DNA of 64,000 nucleotides, taken from Trichobilharzia szidati (lineage: Eukaryota > Platyhelminthes > Trematoda > Strigeidida > Schistosomatidae). A program made the translations under genes and the position numbers. Positions 43,793 through 55,254 of the stretch are shown here, in pieces. The notes beneath the pieces were generated by a model. It saw only the letters and a program-made list of their open reading frames with translations. It was not told the DNA's origin and did no database searches. The stretch is taken from assembly GCA_944472155.2 (NCBI GenBank), contig OX235277.1, positions 31,630,804-31,694,803 of the forward strand. Direction: 5' to 3'. Each line of letters opens with the position of its first letter. Positions within the stretch are counted from its first letter, which is position 1.

Positions 43793-44085
43793 CAAAGAAC
43801 ATATTGCCCAACAAATCGACCGGGAGGAACAGAGTTGGACCGGACACACTCTGAGGAGACTATTGAGTGATATCGCGCTCCAGGAAGACTCCTCAGTGAA
43901 AACTCAATGGGAAACGATGAGTCGGAAGTCGATCCGAACTTGAAATGGAGGAGATCGTGTGTGAGTGAAATCAAAGCTTGTGGGCGATCATGGGACTAGC
44001 TGGGGAGGACCGCAGAGGACGGAATGAAATACAAATGTGCTGTTGAAGACCTGTGTTCCGCTGGGAACCTAAAAGAAGAAGAATA
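43793..44085 (+). mobile_element. Plus-strand RTE 3' fragment in the spacer of inverted duplication 2
   Basis: ACATATTGCCCAACAAATCG, then GGAGGAGATCGTGTGTGAG and GTTCCGCTGGGAACCTAAAA with tail AAGAATAATGACC. It abuts the minus-strand RTE of the left arm head to head at the arm boundary and is not duplicated on the other side. Confidence 0.6.
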
Positions 44086-44720
44086 ATGACCTTGTGAGCG
44101 ATTAACTCAGGGAAAACAACAGTTTATACAAAGAATTCACCAGCATGTTCATTGTTTATTTTCCAAATTCTGAAGAATCTTGCATTCTTACCGTCGTTAA
44201 TTAAATGATATTGATGACTCACAGAAATCTTATGTTTTATTCTTTCAGCTGTGAATAGGCGCCACTTGCAAAAGGTGATGTCATCAATTTATTACAAAAC
44301 CTTTTATTTTTACAGTAATTTTATCTATCACATTCAGTAGGACAATAAATTACCACTACTATTCATGAAGAGATAGGTTGAATGATTTAGTTCACTCACT
44401 TCTTTAAGATAATAAAAGAGAAGAAAATAACTTGTCAGAAAGTTAATAAAAACTCAGTCTGCTCATAAATTTTCTGCATCAAAAAGAGATAAATATGGGA
44501 ATTAATGACTATGAATATCAGACATAGACTGAAAATCCAGAGTTTACAGTTTTATTTACAATAGCCATGTAAACTCTAATGAATTATTCCTCACCTTAAC
44601 AGCCAGCAGTTTCGGGCTTGATTATCTTCTGTTCAAGACAGTATATGGCTTATGATTACGTAATCTTAAATATACGTTGAATTTTACACATAAATAACGG
44701 GCTACTCCATAAATTTGTTG
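44086..44720. other. Single-copy centre of the spacer
   Basis: AT-rich DNA not present in either arm. No ORF or repeat family recognised. Confidence 0.4.
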
Positions 44721-44724
44721 CAGA

Positions 44725-45740
44725 TTACTGATGATACCACATGCCTAGTGATTCAGAACGGAAAGCTTAGCGAAGAATTTCTAGTGAAGACAGGAGTCAT
44801 TCAAGGCTAGCTACAACCACTGATGCTACACCTGATTGTGGTGGACGACATCACGGTCCAGACAATGTATGAAGAGCAGGAAAAGAGGTACACATGGAAC
44901 CAACAAGAGGACGACAGATCCAAAATTTAGTGGGTGAATTATGTCTAATGTTACACCAAACTTGAACATCTACAGGTGAAAACCAACAAACTAGCAAAAG
45001 AAGCAGCTAAGACACAACTTCAAGTAAACATACAGAAGAAAGGGGTGATGAAGATACCAACATCAACACCGCCAACAACAGCCACTAATCAATATCAGTG
45101 GAAGGAATTTGAAGGAAGTCACTTCCTTCACTTATCCAGGCAGCATCCTTTCAGCTACCACAAACGGAGGCACAGGCAGGAATGTCAAAGGCAGGCAGGG
45201 TTGGAAAAGCAAGTCAGATCTTCATCAATCTTAAATTCGTGTGGAAATCTACTGCAGTCGGCAGTACAAGGAACAAGATTCCGATTTTCAGTGCTAATAT
45301 CAAGTCACTGCTTCTATATGGTTGAGAAACTTGGCGAGTGCTTCACAGGAAACATCTCTAACAGGCCTCAGACTTTCATCGGCAACTGTCTTCACTCCAC
45401 ACTTAAGATGTGATGGCCGATGAGTGAGGAAGGATTAATGGAAAGGAATTCTGAGAGGCAGTGAGCGGACTGAGAACCTGTCGTCCAACAAATATTCCGA
45501 AGCAAATGGAGGTGGATTGAATGTGATACTCTGAGGATACCGCTGAGTGAAATCGGGTGCCAGACAGATCCTGGAGTAGAACCCGAGAGGGGAATCGGCT
45601 AGATGGGCGTCCTAGGGTGACAGCGGATACCATTTTAGGTGAGGATGAATGCTTGTATGTGGTCTTTCATTCAGTTTAGGAGGACTACAGAGAATAGGAT
45701 GAAATGACGATGTGCTTTGCCTCAAGGAGTAATATTAAAT
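44725..45740 (+). pseudogene. RTE (SR2-like) fragment, spacer into right arm
   Basis: The upstream part (44,725-44,993, single-copy) includes the RT motif B region (GTCATTCAAGGCTAGCTAC, CTGATGCTACACCTGATTGT). From 44,994 it runs in the duplicated arm: KEAAKTQLQVNIQKKGVMKI, GSHFLHLSRQHPFSY, LEKLGECFTGN-like, and the 3' end to about 45,740. The 145-codon frame (44,976-45,413) begins 18 bases outside the arm. The catalytic DD is not readable. Confidence 0.65.
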
Positions 45741-46465
45741 ATAATATATTGATAAACCCTTCGGTAAATCTTTAGTTTGGCAGGCTGATATTGATAATGT
45801 CATGGGTATTGACTGAAACATGCTGTTATTGGATTTAGACTGGTAGCCTCAAGAATGCTAGTGCAGACCACAACCTAACTAGTTAGCCTCGAGACCCAGT
45901 TGGTGTATATCCGCGTCATCATTTTGTACATGTATTCCGGCAGCCATCTGTTTTCTATTTTTAAATTGGTTTATTCACTCTTTTCTCACCGAATAGTTAC
46001 TGTTCATTTTAAACATGATATAAATCGTCCTATAAACACTTCTCAGTAATGATGAATTCATCATCAAGCTTTTCTTCGAACAAATTTTTCAATACAGCAG
46101 AAAAATCTCCTCACCAGACTCACTTTGCTTCTTTCTGGGTACAAAAACAACTGAAATTCGGATACAGACTGTTTAGGAATTAGTTACGATGAATACCTTA
46201 GTATGTATTTCCGTTTTGCATTTCATAGAAGTCCCGAGTGCAGAAAATGGAGCTCCCATCTTCTAACTAATTTAAAAGTTTTATCACGAGCTGACTTCAG
46301 TTAGAGAACCATTGGAAAGTCAGTGAGTGATGGATAGTTCCTTCGTCCTAGGTACCCAACCACCGGAGGCAGAACCCGGGACCATTCGGTCACAATTGAA
46401 TGCTACTCATTTTACAGTATTAGAATTTATGTGGAGTTAAACTGATACACATCACACTGTTGATT
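44994..46465 (-). repeat. Long inverted duplication 2, right arm (1,472 bp)
   Basis: Near-identical reverse complement of 42,321-43,792. The outer edge is at TGATTTTATT (46,461-46,470), where the left arm reads differently. Confidence 0.9.
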
Positions 46466-46689
46466 TTATTTATAGAAAATTAAAGGCGCACTAAATCCTT
46501 GTCTATGCTTGATTTTTTACTTATCTAATAAGTGGATTTTTTCTTAGTTTTCTAGAATAACCACTTGTATCTATTTGGATTCACACTTAACCGAATATGG
46601 AAGAAGAAATCAACTTAAGTATGCGGATATATTTCACCAGTATTATTGAAAATTTTGTTTTATCAACTGAAAATACACGAGGGACATAT

Positions 46690-47050
46690 GGATAGACAGA
46701 ATGATCCTAGAAGATCTAGATTTCGTAGGTGATTTATGCCTCATGTCACTTACACTTGAAGATTTACATTTGGAAACCAGCAAGTTTGTAGCAAAGGCAG
46801 GCAACGAAGACGGGACTTCAAGTGGACATAAAGAAGTCAGAAGTAATATACGGAGCCACTGGTATCAAGCACCGATCGCTGTCAATGGAATAAATCTTAA
46901 GGAAGTTGTCTCTGTCACTTATCTGGGTGGCAAGGATGAAAATGTCGATACCACCCAGGATCGAAAATCAAGACAGGTGTTCGTCACTCTGAAATCAGTG
47001 TAGAGATCTACAGTAACCAGCCCAAGGTACAAGATGGAAATTTTTAACTA
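46690..47050 (+). mobile_element. RTE (SR2-like) C-terminal fragment
   Basis: ILEDLDFVGDLCLM (motif C region, FADD changed to FVGD), LEDLHLETSKFVAKAGNEDG, then VAVNGINLKEVVSVTYLGG-type sequence up to about 47,000. It is truncated on both sides. Confidence 0.65.
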
Positions 47051-47159
47051 CTAACTTTCAAAGTGGATCGCGAATTCATCATGTTTCTAGGAAATAAAAA
47101 GTAGTGTCAAATCAGAATGAATGAAAATTGAAAAGGATTAGTAGAAGATCTGATTTTTG

Positions 47160-47465
47160 TTTAAACACGGAACGGGTTTGATCACGAGCTGAAATGAGTT
47201 AGAAGACCAGTGGAAAACCATGGAGCACTGGACAATTTTTATCCTAGTTAGCGACTCGAAAGTATGCACCAACCGAACTTCTAACCCATGACCCTCCTGT
47301 TACAAGGCGAACTCATTGTCTATTCAGCCACTGTGACTCAGTTTTACGGCTCATGAATTTCAACTTCTGCCAGTTCGAAATCCTATAGTACAACCGCCAG
47401 TCACCAGTGAGTAACTGATCTCTTACCTGACTTGGTGGGCCTCGCTCAGTTATCACTAAAACTCC
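47160..47465 (-). repeat. Hammerhead-SINE half-element plus centre, minus strand
   Basis: GATCACGAGCTGAAATGAGT, AAACCATGGAGCACTGGACA, then the tRNA-like head (GGCGAACTCATTGTCTATTC and the minus B-box-like GGGTCATGGGTTAGAAG) and the reversed centre (CGCCAGTCACCAGTGAG, GACTTGGTGGGC). The opposite half is missing. Confidence 0.6.
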
Positions 47466-47554
47466 AGGTAACTTCCTATGTAGAGTCAGTTGCTAGTAAG
47501 AATTAGATTAATTTTCATTTGTTGATTTGTAGATATTTGATTGGTTTCAAGCTT

Positions 47555-47680
47555 GGCCACGAGGTGAATTCAGTCAGAGAACCAGTAGAAATCCAGGAAG
47601 TACTGGACAACTCTTTCGCCCTAGTTTGGAATTCTCTAGTGGTACGCAGTCACTGGAGTTCAAAACCTAGTTAATTGCAT
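47555..47680 (-). repeat. Hammerhead-SINE half-element fragment, minus strand
   Basis: TCAGTCAGAGAACCAGTAGA, GGAAGTACTGGACAACTCTT, TCGCCCTAGTTTGGAATTCT. The hammerhead-like block on minus lies at about 47,645-47,597. The head is absent. Confidence 0.55.
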
Positions 47681-48454
47681 TATGTGAATAGTTTGTGTAT
47701 TCATGGTGAAATTCTTTTAAGCTGCATGCAGCTGGTAAGAACCAACGAGACGAAATGATGATATCATGTTATCCTGTTCAATTGTTTTGGATTTATTGCA
47801 TTCCTCGCTCATTTGAGATCTTTTTGTCCTCTAAATATTGTTTCGATTTCCTGGATTATTTATGTTTTTCAAATACATCACTACCACTTATCTGAGTGGT
47901 TCAGTTTTCATATTTATCTAAATACGTAAAAACTGTTAGACTAGTATAAATCAAAAGAACCTTAAATGAACTCATCATATTAGGACAAATCATAAAACAA
48001 GGTAAACTGTGAATGAAATCTAATGGGATAGTATTACTTCAGCTTTACGGCATTCCCGAAGTATAGAAATCAGATATTCTTCTTCGACCAATTGTTTCCC
48101 TCTCAGAAACTCCAATGTACAAATTGTTGAAAGAAATCTACAGGATGCTTAAATATTTAACAGATTTATTTCATCATTCAATCAGTTTGTGAAGAAAATC
48201 AACAGTGTTCAACTAAACATTAGTAGAATTATTGTATCATTTGGATGTTCTGTTCTATACACTTCAACTGAGCTAAAGCTAACAAAAAGAAGTATGAAAG
48301 AACCACTGGACAGTGATGATGACAACTAAGCAACACACAAAAATACAATTCTCAGTTTGGTTGATACTCACAGATTTACGTCTGGTAGCTTACTTTCAGT
48401 TGAGTAGTCATATAAATGAACGAAACCTCGCCTAGTTAGTAACTTGATAGTTGA
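47681..48454. other. No recognised feature
   Basis: AT-rich DNA between SINE and RTE fragments. Confidence 0.4.
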
Positions 48455-49395
48455 CTAGCCCGAATAAAGAGGGAGGGTTGGACGTGGGGCTAGTGACCAT
48501 ACATCATGAAAGTTACCAGACTGCTACAGAAACTTCAACGCCTGAAAAATATGTTAGAAATACAAAAAATTCAAATAACAATCTTATTCTTCGCTGGAAT
48601 CCGAGAGGCGATATGACACGGGCTGGTGAACGCCTTCAGGAAGCCTTTCAGTCAGCCGAAGTTTCTTTTCTCTATGAAAGCAAGAATAAGAACGGGGACG
48701 TGGAATGTCCGTACAATATACAGCAACAACTACCAGAACCAGTCACCATCAAATGGAGAGATTTAACAGCTGTTACCTCCGTCACTTATCTAAGAAGTAT
48801 CGTTAAAACTACGGGCGAAAGGATGATGTAAAAGACAGAATCGGAAAGGCAAGATACGCATTCATCAACCTAGAATCAGTTTAGAAATTTTCGGCATCCT
48901 GCATAGAGAACAATATTAGAATTTTCAACACAAATGTTAAGTCGATCTTTTTATATAGGTCAGAAACTTGGCGTGTCACGAAGAGGATTTCCAATAGGTT
49001 GCAGACTTTTACCAACAGCTGCCCACTTCTCTGGCTCCATACTGAAGATTAAATGGCCAGAAATACTTAGTAACACGAAACTCTGGGAGGTGAAGAACCA
49101 ACCAAGAGCCGATCGCTCAACAAATATGTAGGAGAAAGTGGGGATGGATGGGGCAAACGTTGAGGAGTCAGACGAATGACATTGCGCGCAGGGCCATTAC
49201 TCGAGTGGAATCCCAATGGCAAGCGACGAGTGGGTTGTCAGTGCGAGGAGATTGTGTGAGTTTGAGGAGGAGATGTGAGATTATGGGCAGTCGTAGAGCT
49301 AGCTAGATGAAAAGGATGGTAGAGAAAAGAAGGAAGTGGAGATGTGTTGTTGAAGACCTATGTTCCACTCGGAACCCAAGGGAATAATAATAATT
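48455..49395 (+). mobile_element. Internally deleted RTE derivative
   Basis: It starts with the RTE 5' leader (AAAGAGGGAGGGTTGGACGT, then CGCTGGAATCCGAGAGGCGA) and the endonuclease start (ACGTGGAATGTCCGTACAAT, the TWNVRT segment out of the main frame). At about 48,725 it jumps to the C-terminal region (AGAGATTTAACAGCTGTTAC, the TSVTYLxS segment) and continues to the RTE 3' end (GTTCCACTCGGAACCCAAGG) and an AATAATAATAATT tail at 49,395. It keeps both ends but lacks nearly all of the endonuclease and RT, so it could only have moved in trans, unless the deletion came after insertion. Confidence 0.7.
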
Positions 49396-49559
49396 ATTGA
49401 ACAAATGAAAAGAACACTAAAGAATTACTTAAATCAGGACGGCTTGCTGAGGACATCCGGAGAAGACCAGAAACCACAGCTTGGTAAAAATCTGGTTACT
49501 TTATTTAAGAGACATATAATTCACCATAATTAGAAGATATGATTTAGAAAGCACTGACA

Positions 49560-49800
49560 ACTTAAGCAAATTTACGAGAGACGAAGATTAAGGGAACGAA
49601 AATACAGGAAAACTTGAAATAGAAATATACAGAAAGTTAACTCATACATATGCATCACTTTATTACAACAGCAACAAACCAATACTATACGAAAGAGACT
49701 GCAGTAAAACATTGCTGAGAACAGTCAGAACACACTGCAACACACACTTCTGTCAAGAAAACAATGCAGGAGTAACACCTAATGAGCATAATCCAGTAAA
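49560..49800 (+). pseudogene. Penelope-like element RT-nuclease linker fragment
   Basis: One frame reads LEIEIYRKLTHTYASLYYNS, NKPILYERDCSKTLLRTVRT, HCNTHFCQEN. This matches the YRKPTHxxxYLxFxSxHP segment that follows the RT in PLEs (compare 15,511-16,500). It is interrupted by a SINE at 49,808. Confidence 0.6.
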
Positions 49801-49807
49801 ATGAATA

Positions 49808-50000
49808 TTGTGTGCGTCGGTGGCACAGCAGTTAGTACTCTTGCCGACCATGCACATGGTCCGGGGTTCTATCCCCTGCCCATGCATACCCGATATCAAT
49901 GGTCGACCTGCTAAATTTGGGCTACCGATATCCATGCTGAAAATTCCATACTTGTATCAAAACTGCGGTGTGGAATCAAGCTATAATAAAAAATAAAAAA
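49808..50000 (+). repeat. tRNA-derived SINE (family 3), second copy
   Basis: Same head and body as at 14,760 (GTGCGTCGGTGGCACAGCAG, then CATGCACATGGTCCGGGGTT), with tail AATAAAAAATAAAAAATAAA. The T-arm loop reads TTCTATC for TTCGATC and the acceptor stem is weaker, so this copy is older. Confidence 0.75.
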
Positions 50001-50003
50001 TAA

Positions 50004-50520
50004 ATGAAAGAGCTTCATTTGAGGACTTCTATCATCAGTTCAACAGATCGTACAGTATCATCTTCTGAAACAACAAGAAAAATCATCCTGTCTGACATGA
50101 GGAATACTTCCGAAGTAACTCTTACAATACTGAAACCTTTTGAAATGAATGTCACTCACAAATCAACGCTGTATCATCACCTCATATTATTTAATCCGAA
50201 ATACCTGACAACGATAGATGATAAAACTAACGTCATCGACAAAATAGATGAATGGATGAATTGTGAAAAAGACTATGCTGTCAAAGTGAATGTCTCCTTC
50301 ATGTTCATACCCATGAATACAACCTAGCAGTCAGAATAAATGATATGCATTGGTTTATATCAATTAACGTTGATAATGACAGAAATCAGTCTGAAAGACA
50401 CGCTGTAAAAGTCTTAGACATCAAAGAATTCCTAGGGGCCTGGTACTGTAATCAGTTTGTACAAAATTGACATGTGAATGAAGACAGAATTTATCGCTCA
50501 GTAAAAAATAGATCACACGA
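50004..50520 (+). pseudogene. Unidentified coding-like remnant
   Basis: A 107-codon frame (50,004-50,327) is followed, after a frameshift near 50,300, by HEYNLAVRINDMHWFISINV, DNDRNQSERHAVKVLDIKEF, LGAWYCNQFVQN. The amino-acid mix looks like a real soluble protein rather than random AT-rich DNA. I do not recognise the family. It follows a PLE fragment and a SINE and could be a captured gene piece, an unknown element protein or chance. Confidence 0.3.
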
Positions 50521-51154
50521 CTAACAGTTTAAATGTAAGGTCAAGGAGAGGAATAGTGGCAATACAACTGAATACAGTTATAACGAAATCTAGGAGGACA
50601 GCCAGTATCCATCAAGTTCATTAGGAGAATTCACACTGAAGATGTTGTCCAAATGGACAATGAAAGTTTCCAAACCAAACTACCCACCTCAGAAAACACA
50701 ACAAGCCCGAAAACGTTCAAATAAGCTACAATTTTTCCTTTATAGAATTATACTTTTCCACAGAATTCCCAATCCTACATCAGTGACATGACACTTAAGT
50801 TCTTCTATGAAGAATGAACAAATATTCAGTCAGATCTATGTGATAAAACATGCGAATTTGAAAATTATTCTTTCACGAACTCAATCAGTGATAAAAACTG
50901 ACGTACAATACCGAATTTTAGCTTTATTCTCTCACTGTCTAGGTATCTAGGAAGATGCAGTAACTACAGGTACTTAACAAAATTTTAGCCCCAAATGTTA
51001 GAAGTAGATCATCAGGAAACCTTGCTAGGCGACATTCATCAACAAGGTAGATGCGTATACAACACCACAAGGTATTCAATATAATTTCATGTAATACTTC
51101 TGTCAAACTCATTACCAGCTGATATTTTTTTATCATTATTGTTCATTCCGTGTG
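50521..51154. other. Unassigned spacer
   Basis: It contains the dispersed motif GAAGATGTTGTCCAAATGGA, CAATGAAAGTTTCCAAACCA (50,638-50,710), also seen inverted or direct at 24.9 and 27.5 kb. Nothing else is recognised. Confidence 0.35.
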
Positions 51155-51885
51155 TTCTAAATGGATCGGCCCCCGCGGAACACCTCCATTGCACCCAGTC
51201 CTCTGCGATCACTTTGAACTACCTCAATGACTGTTCACAAGCTTTCGTCTATTCTCCATGTGATCTTATATATATCACCACAGGATCTACACTTAGCTCG
51301 TCGTTTCCGACTCGCGTCTCACTTGAGAGTTTGGTGTGAGATTCCACGTGAATGTCCCAATTAAAATGTATTCAGTCTGTCTATGTTTTCTTCTGTATAT
51401 ATGTTAGGCAGGGTAACTTTTGGCTGGTTTTCATTCTAACAGAGTTATTTGTTGCTTGTCTTCTCTGTCAGCTACTATCGAGCGAAGTGGGCAGATGTTG
51501 ATGAAAGTCTGCAGTAACATTCTGGAAGTGATTTCAGTGAAGCCCATTCCCAGTCCCTGAATCATACAGGAGCACTGACTTGATATTAGAGCTAAAACTT
51601 CGGATCTTCGGTCCCTTGTGCTGTATATTTGCGAGTAACGAACGCTTGTTTTGGGCTTCCCGATTCAGTTGTGGCATCGTGACATCCAAATCCATACTGT
51701 CTACCTGTAGGTTGATACAATGCTGTCCAAGCAAGTGAGAGATGGAGAGACTACTTCTTGTAGATTCCCTCCAATAGTGATTACGGATGCATTTTGTTGT
51801 TGATTGTTGTATGTATATATCACTTCTATCTTCTCTATGTTTGCCTGAAATCCTGTCTTCTCTTCTTTATTTCAATTGGCACATT
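51155..51885 (-). mobile_element. RTE (SR2-like) C-terminal and 3' fragment, antisense
   Basis: The plus strand shows the reversed 3' part (GTTCTAAATGGATCGGCCCC, ACACCTCCATTGCACCCAGT), then CAGATGTTGATGAAAGTCTG, GGAGCACTGACTTGATATTA and TATCTTCTCTATGTTTGCCT GAAATCC. These are the reverse complements of the FINSC, NIKSVLLY and GEHRE regions. It is 5'-truncated. Confidence 0.7.
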
Positions 51886-52129
51886 TTGACTGAGAAATCC
51901 GGCTAAGCATTCGGATTTTTAAACAGTAAAATAGTTTAGTTGTTCACTTAGTTATTCGTCATGTGACTAAAGGGAAATGAAGCTGAACACCTCACCTATT
52001 TATTTGGCATATGTGTGATGGTAACGTCGTCATGGTGATGTATCGTATAGTGAATGAATTTTTGATTGGACACTAGTCAGTAACTAGTGTAATGTGTCTA
52101 GTCCTCTCTTCGGTGCAGACTGAATTCTA

Positions 52130-52615
52130 TCAATCAAGCTTGCAATGTGGCCACCATGCTAGGTGGCTCGCCATCACGGTGCACTGTGAATTGTTGGTAT
52201 TAGATGGTTAGAGGCAATCAGTAGGAAGCCTTGGACCTAGGCGTGTATGCAAACTCGAAGGAACTCATGTCCCTTCTGAGATTCAAACCCGCATCACCCA
52301 GTGCTGCAGTCAGAGACGTTACCACTGAGCTATTCAGGTAACCCACTGTGTTTACCAATTTACATGTATGTATAGTCACATGTACACAGAAAAGAACCAT
52401 CGACCTTTGTTGCTCAGGACTACAAAACACTTTTCTAAGTGGTTGTGATAACAAATAAAATCACGTGATAAAACTAGTCCTAGAAACTAATGACCAACAT
52501 CATCTGTCGCAAAGCATGTCATGGAGACAAGTGACAAAGTTGATTTTAATTGTGCCTGGTATTGGATGGTTGTACTGATTGCCTCCAGCCATCTATTACC
52601 AACAATTTACAGTGA
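52130..52615. repeat. Fold-back repeat enclosing a tRNA-like sequence and a PLE GIY-YIG piece
   Basis: The arm at about 52,184-52,236 recurs inverted at about 52,563-52,614. Inside are a minus-strand tRNA-like sequence (52,344-52,268: TGAATAGCTCAGTGGTAACG, GCGGGTTTGAATCTC) and a plus-strand GIY-YIG remnant (52,345-52,560) related to the one at 1.5-1.9 kb. The arm is contiguous with the PLE 3' end in both loci. Confidence 0.55.
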
Positions 52616-52859
52616 GTAAATTTATTAGTAGAATGGTGTTTGTGGTTTAATCAGTGTTTTACCATTATACATATTCTCTAAAGTAAGTTGGACGCTCTGT
52701 AGCTTGTTAGAATAGGAATATTACCACAAAAACTGACTAACTTCAATAATTTGTTGAAATCGATTTTGATATTCCCGTTGATCGGTCGGGCAGAAATATT
52801 CGACCTCTGTCGATGCATCAGCTCCTAGTACGAACGCTTCGACTATGTCTAAGGATTAA

Positions 52860-53066
52860 GTTGAAGTAATTTGGTCGATGGTAACTAGCAGTGGAATCCA
52901 GGATCCACTTTAGTATTTGAACTGATAGGTACTTGGTTATAGTATCAGTGGGGACACCGTCAGTGTTTAAGAAACGCAGGTATATCTAATGAATAAGTCA
53001 CATATAGAACGAAATGCACATCCTGGATTCCACTGCTAGTAGTAACCATCCACCAAATGACTTGCT
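52860..53066. repeat. Short inverted repeat, possible MITE-like element
   Basis: The arms 52,860-52,904 and 53,020-53,066 contain GCAGTGGAATCCAGGAT and its exact complement ATCCTGGATTCCACTGC, around a 115-bp centre. No coding content or target duplication was identified. Confidence 0.5.
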
Positions 53067-53429
53067 CTAAGTTGATTTCAACTAGCAACTTTTTTATAAC
53101 TTTACGCTGAAAAGAATAAAAGTGATGAAGTTTACATAGTGATTTTTATGCAAAGAAATTAAACACAACTTTCAATCTTCATAAATAGCACAAAGGTAAC
53201 TACTATTATCTATGACAAATGAAATATCCAATCACAATAAAGGCCATTATTGGTTTTATATTTCCTGTTAATTGATCCTTGTCTAAAACGAGAGCAAAAG
53301 TTAACCTTGTTTCTTCCTCTTCAAACTAATCAGCTGATTTCACGGAGAATATGATTTTTGTTTAAGTATGATAAGATGTTTTCATACGAAATCTTTAGTA
53401 CATTTGAATCATAAAAGAAGATTACAGAA

Positions 53430-53600
53430 AGTAGATGTTCTACGAGCTCGCCATGTAACCTGGGATGGCTTCCTAGTTGGATTACTGGTGCGTACTGTTG
53501 CGGAGTCCCAAATAAAGACGAAACAACTGCCCGGTATTCTCTGTTGGTTTCCAATAGTACTGTAACTGAAGTCAATGTGTGATCAATCTTGAAGAAAAAC
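53430..53600 (+). repeat. Hammerhead-SINE half-element, plus strand
   Basis: ACGAGCTCGCCATGTAACCT head part, then GTGCGTACTGTTGCGGAGTC, CCAAATAAAGACGAAACAAC, TGCCCGGTATTCTC at 53,489-53,540. GACGAAAC is intact; the 5' core is CTGTTGC for CTGATGA. It ends with CCAATAGTACTGTAACTGAA. Confidence 0.6.
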
Positions 53601-53829
53601 TTCATAAAATTTAGGTCAGGTACAGCTATCCACCGATTCACTCACCCCAGTATGTGTCAAATCATGGTGCACTGAAATATGCAGCAGTTTTTGATGTTAT
53701 TCAATTCACTGACTACACTGTAGTAGGTGAGATCAACATTTTTGTACAATAAAAAACACAGAACTGATCGCACTCTTTTTTGTTTACGAGAAGAATACTG
53801 ATGTTTAGGTCCGTAAACACGTAGTCAAA

Positions 53830-54200
53830 ATTTGATATCGATTGATATGACTGACAGCAGAAGTAATACTGCTATGCTAGAGTTCAATACGGCAAGGTGA
53901 TAAATAACTCGTCTGAAGACCGAATACTAATAATACCTATTTCCAATCACTCCTGAATCCCAGGGCCAAGATAGAAGAAAGACTGCTCTAGGACGGTAAG
54001 AACATGCGCACTTTATTATACAAAAATACATTATATACAAGTAAAACCCACCTCGGAAAGATAAGCATAAGATCGGGCTTAATGGTTGCTCAATCTCACT
54101 ATAATTATATTAGCGCCTCGCCCCAAAGGTTTAAATTTGTGCAGACTGGCTTTAGGTAGTATAACCCACTCTTAGCTGGTTTCAGGTTTAGACAAAATCA
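53830..54200 (+). repeat. Unclassified dispersed repeat X, copy 2
   Basis: It aligns by eye with 10,826-11,200 (shared GATATGACTGACA, GACCGAATAC, TACATTATATACAAG, TCGGGCTTAATGGTTG). The boundaries are uncertain. Confidence 0.5.
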
Positions 54201-55254
54201 GGGGTACATTCAAAAAAAACTCTAGAATGAAAAGAAGAGCTAGTGTATGCTATTGACAAGATTTATCAGTAGTATCTAAAGAGATGTTCATCAGCACGAA
54301 AATATCAAATAGCGGAGAGACAGACATGACGTCAAGGAGAGCAAATGAACCAATGTTGCGGTAAAACATAGGAGACACAAGAAGGAGACAAACAAACACG
54401 ATACGATGGAAGGGCAAAAGTAGCACAACACTAATGATCCGTGTAAATAAGATGTACATAATTTCCCTATATACACATATCAAGTTCCAAATAAACATCC
54501 CGATACCAATTCTCTTGTCTTCTACCGTTAAACTAGGTGGTTTTTGTTTCTCACTCTGGCAACTCATTGACATTATTTCGATATCAAGAGGAGAAATATG
54601 TTTCACCTTTCTGATGACTTCTAATAAATACAACAAGAATTCTTTCCTGTTAACCTCTCTGAGCATCAAGTGTGAAATCCTAGTGCATCAAAATACCCAG
54701 AAGTTTCACATGTCACATAGTGCTGCTAATTGATTGATCTTTCAAAATCGTACTCAGTTAGAAAACTAAACTGTGAATAATGCCCAATGATCATTTTATT
54801 TAACGCACTTTAACTAATTAGGTACTATTATTATTATTACTATACAAAGGTAATTAGTAGGATAGATTAGCAAAATTAAAAGTACATTATGTAACTAACT
54901 GAATAGAAGGAAGAAAACATTTTCTTTAGGTAAAGAAGTTAATTAATAGTGATCTGTTCAGTATTCAATTTACAAAATGAAAAATAGTCAATAAATATGA
55001 AAAAGCTGTTATAGTTGATTAAATAAGTAGTACAATATTGTGAAGTGATTATTACTGTGGCTATTAATATTTAATATCTATGAATTTAATGCTATAATGT
55101 AGAAGATATACAAAAGAAAGACTAATAAATAAATAACAAAATGGATTCAACCTACAATGGGTTGGTGGATGCAAAACAAAAGAAAACAGCTGCCTGATCC
55201 TGTCTAATCTTCAACGACCAAGTGTTAATTTGTAATGAGTTGATTGGTTTGGAA
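54201..55254. other. No recognised feature
   Basis: A 139-codon minus-strand frame (54,669-54,250) is rich in Ile, Leu and Phe and could pass for membrane segments. It has no recognisable domain, no splice context and lies in AT-rich DNA. I treat it as chance but note it. Confidence 0.35.

Noticed and set aside
54250..54669. 139-codon minus-strand hydrophobic ORF
   Set aside because: AT-rich, no recognised domain, no splice or expression context; likely chance, though not excluded.
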